The position numbers and the translations under genes were made by a program. Positions 12,101 through 25,025 of a stretch of 64,000 nt of DNA are shown in pieces; the stretch's first letter is position 1; each line of letters starts with the position of its first letter. The DNA is from Amaurobius ferox (Eukaryota > Arthropoda > Arachnida > Araneae > Amaurobiidae), in the NCBI GenBank assembly GCA_951213105.1, contig OX578146.1, forward strand, positions 49,135,275-49,199,274. Reading direction: 5' to 3'. The notes beneath the pieces were generated by a model, which did not search any database, was not told the DNA's origin, and saw only the letters and a program-made list of their open reading frames with translations.

Positions 12101-15100
12101 TTAGCAATATTTCAACAAATTTGTAACCAAGATCGCACAGTTTGCAGGCAAGGTCACATAATCCCGACCTTCAAATTATAATAATTTTTTCCTTGTTAGG
12201 TTTTGTAATAATGTGATGACACTTACGTTACATATTTCTATTTATGATTTATATTATACTTCTTGCCCTAAGATGTTTCACACATCAAAACTTTCTAAAT
12301 TAGGTTTTTGTTTTCCCTTAATATCAAAATTACTTTATCTGTAAAGTCATGGGTGGATACATCAGATTTTTATTTTAATATTTTGCCATAAATTTGAATA
12401 TATATTTATTTATGACAAATTTTATTCGAAATTAAAAGAAGGCAATTTCAGGTGCATTGGCATATAATATACTACTTTTTCTTTCTCATTAGGCATTGTG
12501 CAGTTTTGAAGGCAATGAAGCTCAAGTCTGCTTTTTCATTATTTATATGTTACTTCTCAGGCCAGCTGAGTTCAAGAGCAGAATGAAAATGTTATCATTT
12601 TAATACTTGCATTTCTATTTCTGGGTGAGAACAGATTATGAAACAGTTAAAGAAAATGCCCTTTGCATTTTTTCTAAAGAATAAAAACTGTAATAAACAG
12701 AATATATATAATTTTAAATTTGATAATCTGGTCCTTTCTGGTAGCTATTGTTTTACAGTTTTCTCACATGCCACATTTTCTCCATTAAATTTGTCTTATT
12801 TTGATAATTTTGATTCTAGAATTCTCCTGAGCACTGGAAGCAGTCAGACTGGCATGAAAAGCACTTAATATTTCATAAGGTAATGAATTGTTTTATTTCT
12901 AACTGGAACGAATTGCACGGCATTTCCTGGGTTTTAAATATGCATCCGCTACTTAAATGATACATTTACAAAATCACTCTTTAAACCACCTCAATTTCCT
13001 ATGTGCTGCGTAAATGTGGAAAGCAAAATAAATAAATAAAAAAACAATCTTTTCTGTAGGAGAGAACATGTGACTTATACCCCACTGTAAGTTGTGTTTT
13101 CACAGTTGACCTGTGAAAAAAATCCACCGGACTTCATTTACGGTATGTACAATTTAAATTTTTGTGTTTGCTTGATAAATCACAAAAATAAAATAATGTA
13201 GTAATTAAAAAAAAAATTTAATTAGAATGCAAAGATATACATACAACTTTTGCCAAACTACAGAATTGTGTTAATCTTCCTCATTTGGATGTGGTTAAAT
13301 AATTATCAGGTAACCTAATAAATGCAAATTTCAATGTATTTAAAAAAATAAATAGAAAAAAATTATCCTACAGATTCAGTTCAAACATCGTTGTGAAGAA
13401 TGTTCTTCAATCTTTCCAATGGTGTTAAGATGGAAACTCTGATAATATTTTCAGTCGCTGCGGAACCGATTTATGTGAAAATTGCTGAAAATTGTACCAA
13501 AACATAAAATAACTGAAAAACTAATTAAAACTTTTAAAAAAATTCCACCGAGGCATATTGTTCTAGATCCTGAAGTACCTGGGCTTCAATGAAGAAATGG
13601 TCTGCTGACTTAAAAATTTTAATATTTCGCTCACTATAAAAATGTATAATTGAAGAACAGATAGCTTCAGAAAATTATTTGTTGTATTGGAGCAGTGTGA
13701 TATTTAAAATAGCTGGGGTTAAATTATAAACTTCAGATTGCTGGTCAATATTTATATATCATGATTTAAAAATTAGGAATATTGAGAATGCACGAATAGC
13801 ATATATATTTTTTAAATTCATGAAAATGTGTTTATTAATGGTATGGATTCCAGTCAAAGTTTGTAAGAAAGATAATTTTTGATCTTTTCGATGGTATCAG
13901 GATGGAAATTCTGCGATAATATTTTAGGTCACTAAGGAACTGATTTGTGTGAATATTACGCTAAAAACTTAAAAATTAATAAAAGACTAATCCAAATTTT
14001 TAATAAATAACACTGAGGTGCACCTTACCTGAAGTACCTGTGTATCGAATTTCATTACTGTATGATTTTGATATTTTCCGCTACAGACTGCACACACAGG
14101 CATTTTCCATAATTATTTTTTTTTTACTAAATGGCAAATTAAAGTAACTTTTAACATGCCATCCTCGAAACATACTTTTTTGATAGTGAAATAGTTAAGA
14201 GCCCGAATTGCATGCTGCATTTTCATATGAGAATGTATTTCAATTACATATTTGAGTACTTTTTGGTTAGAGTGCATATAAACGCATAAACTAAAAATTC
14301 CTTCTTAAAATGCATATTACAAGTATTTTTCTTTTTTATATTTTTTACATTTTTACAGTTGTTACTGTCCAATAACATCAATTGATGTTGAAAAAACATT
14401 ACCAATATTAAAAATGCTTTCAGATAAGTCAAAGTATAAATAAGCACTTGGTTGTTTACTACAATTAAAATGTCTAAAATATAAAAATATTTTTATGTAT
14501 ATTGATTGCATTTGCATTACAATATGAAATCTCTCTATATTAAAAAAAAGTAGTTGACGCCGACGCTGAAAATATTGACACTCGACAAATTTCTCGTTTC
14601 ACAGGATTCTTTGCTTCATATCGTAAAAACTATTGCATATAAAAATATGAAATTTGGTACACTTGTAGAAAAAGCTTTGGAGAATAAGCTGAAATAAACC
14701 ATTTTTTTTTTATATATTGTAGTTTAAGAAATATTTAATGTCAAAGTCAAAGGCAAAATATTTAAGTTGCGAGTTCGAGTCCTGGATAGACTAACAATAA
14801 CAAGACCACAATTTTTTGCAGGCAGGTATCGATATGGGTGAATTTTTGCAGGACAGAGCTCCTTTTTTTAATTTTGATGTAGTTTTTGAGATATTTTACT
14901 TTTTATGGACTTCTGAAGTGAACTTTTTTTTGCGTACCGGCACGTCTAGTATTTCTCTGCCTCGTACCGTAAAAACTATAGCACACAAAAGTATGAAATA
15001 TGGTACATTTATAGAGAAATAATATGGTAACATGATGAAATAAACCGTTTATGGATTTAAACTTTAGTTTGGCATGAAATAGCTCGCGAAACGAGCTCAT

Positions 15101-18100
15101 GATCAAGCAATTCAGTTTTTGGATTCTTTAGGCTAAGAAAAATCCCTGCTTTTTCCTCCTGCAGAAAATAGACAGGGATAGAAAAGAGATATTTGAAAGT
15201 AGAAATTTTAGGAAAGATAGATATGAAGTGAACTCTGACACAGCGTTATTCAACTGAACACAGCGAGTAGGAGGTGAAGCCTCCCGAAGGGAGTTGTGCA
15301 AGCGGAGCAAGCAGGGTACCCTAGTGTTTGAAATTTTACCAAGGATTTCATTACAATATGAAATTTGTAATAATAATTACACTTGCTTTTCATGAAAGCA
15401 AAAAACAAACAAACTTGTTTTTAAATATTTTCAGATGCATAATGAAACAAATGAACTAAAACCATATATGCATGTTTTATTTCTTCTTAAGGGCATATTC
15501 ATAAAAAATTTATGTAGTTAAGTAAGTAGGGAAGAAAAAATTGGGGTTTGGAGGGATGTCTTCACTGTCTGAAGAACAATTACTTTAGAGGGACTATATC
15601 GAAAACAAAATTCAGCACTGAAAACCCCCGTTCGATAATTACCCCACCCCCCTCTCTTACCAAGATACTGTCTATGTCTTTGATTTCAGGTGCATATTTT
15701 CATGCATATTTTGCCAATATTTTAGTGCATATAAGCTGAACTCTAGAATCATATTCAGTCTTTGCCTAACACACCTCCTTCTTTCTCAGTTATTCTATTA
15801 TGATCAGTCATAGTTTAAATTCTAGAGAGTTTGGTAGTGATTAATACTTCTCTACACAATTTGATATGAACATAAATTATATCAGACTGAACAAGTTATT
15901 TCAAATCAAGCACATAGTGTAGCAACCCATTTCGGTTGGCTGGTTTTGGTTTTCTTATATACCTACCAATCATCAGCACAGACTAAAAAACCCCACCACC
16001 ACCACCACCATAAAAAAGCTTGTAATAAGCCACAATTTTATCTGTCAGTTGACATAAAGTTTATCACAGATCAAGTTGAAACTGCATGAGATTTTAGGAT
16101 CTGATTACTATCACAAAACTCACAGCTAAGAGGCATCCAGGAGAAATTATTCATTCTTTTATACATTTGATGCCAGTATAGTATTTACATTTCACCACAA
16201 AATCTCAAAAAATTGCAACTTATATCAAGTTTTCTACCAGTACTGATTATGAGTTGCTGATGAGCTTTATAAACCAAACCATTTCACTGACGCTTGTTGT
16301 TACACTGAATACAGCAAAAAATAACACAGGAGGTTATATAAGATATTTCAAACCACCATTTTACTCTCTGAAATGTCTCGGTATCAGTGACTATCGTGGC
16401 TATAATTATTTAATTGGATTGTAATAGAAATTTCTTTAAATCACCTTTTTATTTCTTAATGCTATTCAAAATGTCCAAAACAAATGTTTATTTTTGTACA
16501 AATTGAATTTTATTTAAAAGGAAGTTCAGCTTAAGGGCAATGTGGGTCACAGGCCAACTGACTATAGAACTAGCAATCAATCATCAGTTGACTGTGAGGG
16601 CCAAATATTTATATTTCAGCCTTATCACTCTGAAATTCACTTTGGCCTATCATAATGAATCCAATTAGTTAAGACCAAATATATAATTTTCAAATATATA
16701 CAAAAACCTAAATTTGAGCTTTTTATATGCCAAGAATTAAAAAAAAAAATAGGATCATATTTCTATTGTAAATGGACAGAATATTCCATATAAGAGGTTT
16801 TTAAGTATGAATAAAAAGTTGTTAAAAGGTGTATTGAGCTTTCCTTTCTTATTCTTGAAATTAAAAATTATTTTTCATATTATTTTATGCTAATTTTAAT
16901 TTATAATGTTTCAAAACACAGACCTCGTTCGGATACGTTAAGGCAAAAAATTTTGGCACTCAGACCCAAATCTCGGCAGACTTTTCTATGAAGAATGTGG
17001 CATGACCCAACCTGTGCATTGATCCAAACTTAGGCCCAAGGACAAGGCTCGAGCCCAAGTAGACACAAATCTAACCTCACTACTCTATATAGTCACTGGT
17101 CATCAATAGTTGATATTGAATCTTTAGCCTACCATTTTGGGTCAAACCATTGTTCTTTTAAATATATCAGACACCGCATATAGCCCAGTCATTTATGCAT
17201 GTAGAATTATATAAGAACTCATTTTAACTTTTCACCAAAAATGGTTAATATTTTCAATTATATTTCATTATGTAATTTATGAATAGCCTGTTTTACATAT
17301 AAACCTCATCTGCCCAAGTCTAAATTTTTCAAATTGAGTTCTTTAAAACTTTCTATACACGAGATAAATGTGGCCCGATACTGTGCAAGGACTATTCACC
17401 ACCTCATACAGACCACTAGTTGAAAATATATTATTAATTTTATTAAATTAAGTTCTATGAAGCCTCATTTTAAGTTTATATAAAAGTGCAAATAGCTTTT
17501 TCCGCATATGGCAGTTTTTCTTTTGGTTTTATAATTAATATTATCCAAAGAAATTGTTTCACCAGACATCTGTCCAGTGCCCCGCCTGTCCCTGACTATG
17601 CTCAAGCAAATAAAAATGACTGTAGCACTCCTAGTAGAGAATTTAAGTTAAAATAACAAACTCGATAACAAAGTGAAATAGATAGAAAAGAAACATTACA
17701 AAGTTGTAGAGCATTATCTAATGAGTAGGAATTGATACTAGAAACGAACAAAGTGTATACATGGAAAGCAATAAATGCCTGTCAAACACTTGTATCATTA
17801 GGGCCTCAAAAACAGTGCACCTGCAATGCTTGACAAAGTACACATAAATATTCCTTCTTGAATTCAAATATGATCTCTGAGAGCATTTTAAACAGACTCT
17901 ACACTAGATTTTTGTTTATGTAAATGTTGTTTATTATATCAATAGTGAATACCCATAAAAAATAACAAGAACATTTTTATCCACAAAAAGTTAACAAATA
18001 TAAAAGGTCTTTAAGTTTGATTTTTTGATGTCACAGATATATTGAAAAAGAATATGTTTAGTATAAATTTGAGATAGTATTATATATCTTAGTAAAACGA

Positions 18101-21100
18101 CTTAAAATTGTCTCATTAAATCAGTTTAGACATTCTCTTCCTCAAGTGACCGGAGAATAATGGCAGAAGTTCTGTGTGTCCGTTACACCTATAACTGTAA
18201 GCTTATGGAGAATTTTCAGTGAATATATGAAACTTATACTCTGGTTTAAGATTTCATTAATCAGCTAAAAGTTATAAAATAAAACAAAAAGATTGTGTAA
18301 AGTGTTATTATTGCAAAAAGGTATTTCAAAAATATGTAATTTTTTATTTATTAAAAGTGAATAAGGTAAGCAAACACAAATAATTGAACATGTGCATATG
18401 TTTGTTGCCATTCGGCAAATGAGAATAATGTGTGTAAATTACTCACACTCGAAAATATGTCATTGATCCCTGAACTTGAAAGCAATTCGTCAATAACACT
18501 ATTGTGTTAAATAAATGTCTTTTGCAATAGTTTTATTGTTAATTCTTATTAATTAGACAATGTTCTACAATTTTGAAATTGCCTTTTCCCATCTATATTG
18601 CTTTGTAGCTGAGTTTGTTATCCTAATATTTTTAATTCTCCATTAAGGGTGCTGCAAATCACTTTTATTCAATCATGCTTGGTCACTTTACTATAGATAG
18701 ACCAAACATGTACACTTTTGGACTTTTACCTTATTAAGTTAATGGGGTATTTAAGGACTTTTCCTAGAAACCTTGTATAGAAGATAATTATAACACAATT
18801 TCAGGGCATAATGAATGTAACATGACTAATATAAAATACAGTAGATTCCCATTTATTTCCTAGGAACCCTATATATAAAATAATCATAACACAATTCATA
18901 ACACAATTACAGGGCATAATGATTGTAACATGATTAGGTTAACAAGATTAATATAAATACAGTAGATTCCCATTTATCCCGATCAAATGTAACTGGGCCG
19001 AAACTAACAAAAAGATTCCCAATAATCCAAAAGGGTAATAATCTATAAATTTTATAATTAATATTAATACATAATTTGTATAAATATGTAATTTGCAGAA
19101 ATTATTAAAATCACTTGATTAACTGCGAAAAATTTCCATATTTTTGCTTTTACCATATTTAGCAATTCTAGAATAGGCTACAAGTTAATCCAAGAATACA
19201 TTTAGCAAAAAAAGTAATATGTTTAATTTCAACCAGCTGCATAGCTGTAAGCTACAGCAAGTTTACTTATATGCACACATTTTTTTTTATACGACTGTGG
19301 TCAGTGATATAAGTGGATTACAAGAAAAATAAATCATAAAACTCACAGGAAGAAACCTAAGGCACACATTTCCAAAGTACACCGGAAGATAAGTATGTTG
19401 ACTACTCTGAGTATTTAAGTCACGCAGTCCTTCAAAATAGAACTTTTCTTGATACATCTAGAATGAGGAAATAAAAAGCATATTTTACTTACACAAAACA
19501 TAACAATTAATTGATAATCTTACATAATAAAAGAAGATATCTGTGAGTGTCGTCTGTAAAGGGAAATTTAAGCATCGGACAATAACGAAATCTGAAACAC
19601 AGGTACTTCAGGATCTAGAACAATATGCCTCGGTGGAATTTTTTTAAAAGTTTTAATTAGTTTTTCAGTTATTTTATGTTTTGGTACAATTTTCAGCAAT
19701 TTTCACATAAATCGGTTCCGCAGCGACTGAAAATATTATCAGAGTTTCCATCTTAACACCATTGGAAAGATTGAAGAACATTCTTCACAACGATGTTTGA
19801 ACTGAATCTGTAGGATAATTTTTTTCTATTTATTTTTTTAAATACATTGAAATTTGCATTTATTAGGTTACCTGATAATTATTTAACCACATCCAAATGA
19901 GGAAGATTAACACAATTCTGTAGTTTGGCAAAAGTTGTATGTATATCTTTGCATTCTAATTAAATTTTTTTTTTAATTACTACATTATTTTATTTTTGTG
20001 ATTTATCAAGCAAACACAAAAATTTAAATTGTACATACCGTAAATGAAGTCCGGTGGATTTTTTTCACAGGTCAACTGTGAAAACACAACTTACAGTGGG
20101 GTATAAGTCACATATTCTCTCCTACAGAAAAGATTGTTTTTTTATTTATTTATTTTGCTTTCCACATTTACGCAGCACATAGGAAATTGAGGTGGTTTAA
20201 AGAGTGATTTTGTAAATGTATCATTTAAGTAGCGGATGCATATTTAAAACCCAGGAAATGCCGTGCAATTCGTTCCAGTTAGAAATAAAACAATTCATTA
20301 CCTTATGAAATATTAAGTGCTTTTCATGCCAGTCTGACTGCTTCCAGTGCTCAGGAGAATTCTAGAATCAAAATTATCAAAATAAGACAAATTTAATGGA
20401 GAAAATGTGGCATGTGAGAAAACTGTAAAACAATAGCTACCAGAAAGGACCAGATTATCAAATTTAAAATTATATATATTCTGTTTATTACAGTTTTTAT
20501 TCTTTAGAAAAAATGCAAAGGGCATTTTCTTTAACTGTTTCATAATCTGTTCTCACCCAGAAATAGAAATGCAAGTATTAAAATGATAACATCACTAAAA
20601 AGACCAACCCTTACAATAATATATAAAATACTTGCAATTTTATTAATATATTTAACAAAATAATAGTTTCAAATATGGAAAAGGCCCAATTCTCACAAAA
20701 TGCATACTATTTTCAGTAAAAAGCCGATATGCCATTATTATAAAGTGCCTTTTAAATTAAAAACACAAACCTTTTTTTACAAGCATCCTGTCTTTTACTA
20801 GTTTAAAGTGAACACTAACCATGGGTATTATAGGCTAAAAAGAAGCATTAAAATATTTACTTACATCTTTAATAAAATCATACACTCTGCTCTTGAACTC
20901 AGCTGGCCTGAGAAGTAACATATAAATAATGAAAAAGCAGACTTGAGCTTCATTGCCTTCAAAACTGCACAATGCCTAATGAGAAAGAAAAAGTAGTATA
21001 TTATATGCCAATGCACCTGAAATTGTCTTCTTTTAATTTCGAATAAAATTTGTCATAAATAAATATATATTCAAATTTATGGCAAAATATTAAAATAAAA

Positions 21101-24100
21101 ATCTGATGTATCCACCCATGACTTTACAGATAAAGTAATTTTGATATTAAGGGAAAACAAAAACCTAATTTAGAAAGTTTTGATGTGTGAAACATCTTAG
21201 GGCAAGAAGTATAATATAAATCATAAATAGAAATATGTAACGTAAGTGTCATCACATTATTACAAAACCTAACAAGGAAAAAATTATTATAATTTGAAGG
21301 TCGGGATTATGTGACCTTGCCTGCAAACTGTGCGATCTTGGTTACAAATTTGTTGAAATATTGCTAAGGTGGTGGCTTTTGGTCAGTTCTGGAAATGTTT
21401 TCAATTTTGTAGATTAGCTAAAAACTTCATGAGTTATATGCTTTTTCCAGAACTTTCCATAGAGGATATATAAGCTTGTGATCATTCAGATGAGTTGTTG
21501 ATGTAATACAAATAAAAGTGAATTACCAATATGTCAGTGTCTGAGTTAAATATGAAAGAAATGTGACGGGATGAAACAAAATTATGTACAGAAATAGCAC
21601 TATACTTGAACTGAATTTAATACAGAACCAATATATAATATTTCTTCTAATTATATAAATCCTTTCAGCTGTATTATAAAATGATTCCAAAGTGCAATAA
21701 AATTTAAATTTTAGATCTGCACTATCTGTGCAGCGATATCTATGTTATGTATCAGTATGAGTTAATAGCTTGAGTCGCCCACATACTAGCCCAGTGAAGT
21801 GACTACAGATGTTTCATTGATGACTACAGATGTTTCATTGATGATAACTTGGCAATTTGTGATCCGATTCAGATGAAAAAACTGCATTGTATTAACCCAT
21901 CAAAACTGTATAATTTAAAAACAAATAAAAAATTTCAAAAATAAAGAAATATTGAAACTTTTTCTTAGAGGTACCTTATACCATTGTCATACATAACACA
22001 CATCAACTTTATCCCATTTGAAATATGCAAAAGGATTGGTGTTTAACATCAATAACTAGTAACTGTTACTTACTAATTTTTTAACTCAATCATCTTTAAA
22101 ATCAAAAGGCTCATTATTGCTACTAATTAAAATAACCATACAAAATTTCATAGAAATCACTCGATTTTTGTTTGTGGATTGTTGTTTGTGGTCCGATTTA
22201 GACAAAATAAACTGCATTATATTAATCTAAAAAAACTGTATAAATTAAAAATAAATAAATAAATAAAATAAATAAAAAATTTCAAAAACCCAAAAATATT
22301 AAAATTTTTTCCTAGAGATACTTTGTACCATTGTCATGTCATATACAACACACATAAACCTTTTTCCATTTGAAATATGCAAAAGGATTGATGTTTTATA
22401 TCAATCTATAACATGAAACAATTACTCACTATTTTTTTTTTAACTCAACCAAACTAAAAATCAAAAAGCTTATTTTTACTACTAATTAAAACTAAAACGA
22501 ATTAAAAAAATTAAAACTAATTAAAAGAATACAAAACTTCATAGAAATCACTTGATTTTTATGAGATCACACATTCCATGCAGAAATAGCTTTAAATAAC
22601 TATTAAACAAAAATATCCATACATTTTAGGCTAAAAGTACTCATTTGACAATTGGTACATATTTATTTCATTCCATTTTAGATCAAAATCATATCATAAC
22701 CCAAAAATGGAGTATGTTAGTATCCTATAATTGTAATTTGCTTTAAAATAGACTGTTTGTTCAACATTTTGTAACATAAATAATTTATGTTTATTAATTA
22801 AAAAAAAAAAAAATTAATGTCTTACCCCCTATCCTAGTATGACCGACCTCCTTGAAAATCAGCATGATTACTGACTGAAATAATCAAACGAAATAACATT
22901 TGAATTTTTTCAATTTATTTAAGAGTTATCAGATTCTCACAGACTAAGACGAACTAAAAAATGATTCGGGAAAAAAAAAAAAAAAGATTGATTCACATCC
23001 AGGAAAGCTCAAAATTTAAAATACATCAAAACCCAGGAGTCAGATTTTACACCACAACACTTCCCTTTACTATGTGTTGTAGGGGAAGTAAAAATAAAAT
23101 ACTGCTGGGATGATATGTGATAAAAAAATCTAAAATATCCAACATATGCCTTCTGGCACTAACTAACAACATTTGAGTTTGTGTGAAAACAATAAATCAA
23201 GTCTTCTTATGATATTAGATCTTGCTGATAAGCAATAGACTTTTTGCAAGTCCCAATTCCAATAATTTAACCAAATTTTATCTAATTACTCAATTAAGGT
23301 ACTATAATAAAAATGTTAATTAACATTCTGTAGTTTTTGTCTTAATATGCTTTAAATTTTTCTGCATACAATGATGTTAATTTTATTCAGTTTGGATGAC
23401 TAGAAGTATTCTTAATTAATTGGAATGAATCTCCCTTCTTGAGTCACTTCAATGTCAAAATGTTTGAAAGAGAATGGCCTATCCGATTTTGATGAAATTT
23501 GATTTCTAATCAGTGGTCAACGTGTTGAGTGACTTTTTCAAAACAATTTTTACTGGATTTAGCACTATTTGGCGAAGTTCAAAGATCTTTATGGTGAATT
23601 TGGGTGGGTGTGGAGGGATGAGGCATAAATCGTATCTTTCCCCTTCTTGACACAGTTGTATGGTGGGAAAGGAATGGTAAATAATCTGATAATCCACTTA
23701 TTGTTGAGCGCATTTGTAAACAAATCTTCTGTCAGTTGAGGATGTTTTTAATTTTTTAAACGAATTCTCTGTTCAATTGCTATAAATACAGGGGTGTTCA
23801 CACATTTTTGTAACAATTTTGAAAAAAATATATTTAAGGGGAAGTCTCACTCATTGACTCCCTATACCATCAATGCAATTTTATAAAAATGAGCAGTAAT
23901 AAAAAAATACTGAATATGAAAGTCTGAAATTTACTATGCTTGTAAAATACACTTTTCTGAATCTTCTAATACAAATAGAACACACTTTACAGCTAGTAAA
24001 AATATTAAATTAATTTTCAAAAAAGGCATCTTTCCTAATTTTGGCTTATTGTGTGGTGGCGCCATCTAGAAATAAAATGAGTAACTATGTTTTATAAATC

Positions 24101-24992
24101 GCCACGTGTTTAACTAAGGTATAGCAACCCACTAGACCGCCAAAGCAGTAATACATCGACGAGTTCATTCCATCCGAAGGTAATGGGTATGGAATGAAGC
24201 ACAGAGGTGGAAGTTTGCCTAAAAGAGTCGAGTCATTTTCGCTTTGTTCCATCCCTCCCGCAAATTCTTCAACTTCAGAGAACTTGTGTTTCTGCTTTCT
24301 GCAGTACGGGTGGGGGAGGGGGCTATATTCTTGCGCTAGCCTACAGTACTGGGAATTGGATCAACATATTCCTTTGGTATATTTTTAACGATAATAACAT
24401 AATACATTTCTTCCCATAGCAAACTTTATACATAAAAGAACATATTTTTACCGATTAAAGAAGTGTTTACTGTAGTCTGAAATTAAAATTAATTCGTTAG
24501 TTACAGCATAAATAGTTGATTAAATATATCAATCGTTTCAGAAGCAAAAAATACCCTCCTTCTTCAGACAAGAAGTTCTTTGCTGGTGTGGTTGCTCAGA
24601 AACTGATTGATATATTCAACCAAATGTTTATGCTGTAACTAATAACGAAATATTTTTAATTTCAGATTATTTAAGACAGCAGGTTTAGCGAATATATTTT
24701 ATGTTGCTATACAGTGCTATTTCATCAGTTTTTGCAGTCAATCTCTAAATTTCAACAGTATCAAATAAAATAATATTCAGCATTAAATTTCTTTTGATCG
24801 TTTAATAAGTCAAACTAAACAGTTAGTAAGTGAAATATTAAATAAAATTTTAACATATATTACTTTTCTTATATACAAGTATAATATATATGAAAAGTAT
24901 TGTGAAGGGGTCGAAAATTCGACTTCGAGTTTTCGATGGGAGCACGTTTCAAGCATCCCTGAACACGAATCAAACGTTTTTGAGGTGATGTC

Positions 24993-25025
<33 letters not shown>

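Larger units (their letters stand above)
10063..13581 (+). repeat. Left arm of large inverted duplication (MED23-derived)
   Basis: This 3519-bp segment is the reverse complement of 19600-23405, with about 1% or fewer substitutions by eye (for example C/T near 13068). There is one length difference: 295 bp of the right arm (20591-20885) are replaced by the 8 bases ATGAAAAT at 12583-12590. Mirror coordinates sum to 33468 outside that point and to 33181 inside it, so no other net indel exists. It contains copies of MED23 exons g and h and an internal 391-bp tandem duplication. Confidence 0.95.
9771..17594. mobile_element. hAT-type element 2 carrying MED23 sequence
   Basis: It begins CAGGGGCGGATTGG and ends (reverse complement) CAGGGACAGGCGGGG. 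It is flanked by a perfect 8-bp target duplication ACTATGCT at 9763-9770 and 17595-17602. Length is 7824 bp. No transposase is recognised. From 10063 to 13581 it consists of an inverted copy of MED23 DNA (see separate entry). The rest (13582-17594) is AT-rich with a second family A copy and short undiagnosed open frames. The long terminal similarity is weak, so the boundary call rests mainly on the CAGGG ends plus the exact 8-bp duplication. Confidence 0.75.
6380..19346. other. MED23 intron i-j (13 kb)
   Basis: The intron is made largely of two hAT-type insertions (6587-9520 and 9771-17594). Between and around them are old inverted repeats (9673-9762 with 17603-17860 against 18430-18775), a tandem duplication (18760-18980) and a pogo-like terminus (18958-19040). 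Positions 9529-9670 and 19050-19346 hold nothing recognised. Confidence 0.75.
19600..23405 (-). repeat. Right arm of large inverted duplication (source copy)
   Basis: This 3806-bp MED23 segment includes exons g and h, the 503-bp intron between them, and parts of the flanking introns. It is judged the source because its exons are complete and collinear with the gene. The inverted copy is at 10063-13581, with a 6018-bp spacer between the arms. Confidence 0.95.

Noticed and set aside
12638..12868. 76-codon open frame, identical to one at 20313-20543 on the opposite strand
   Set aside because: It is an out-of-frame shadow over exon h and its inverted copy; the MED23 frame with splice sites explains the conservation.
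14769..14785. Possible tRNA gene or SINE B box (GAGTTCGAGTCCTGG)
   Set aside because: No A box, no cloverleaf and no acceptor stem can be drawn upstream.
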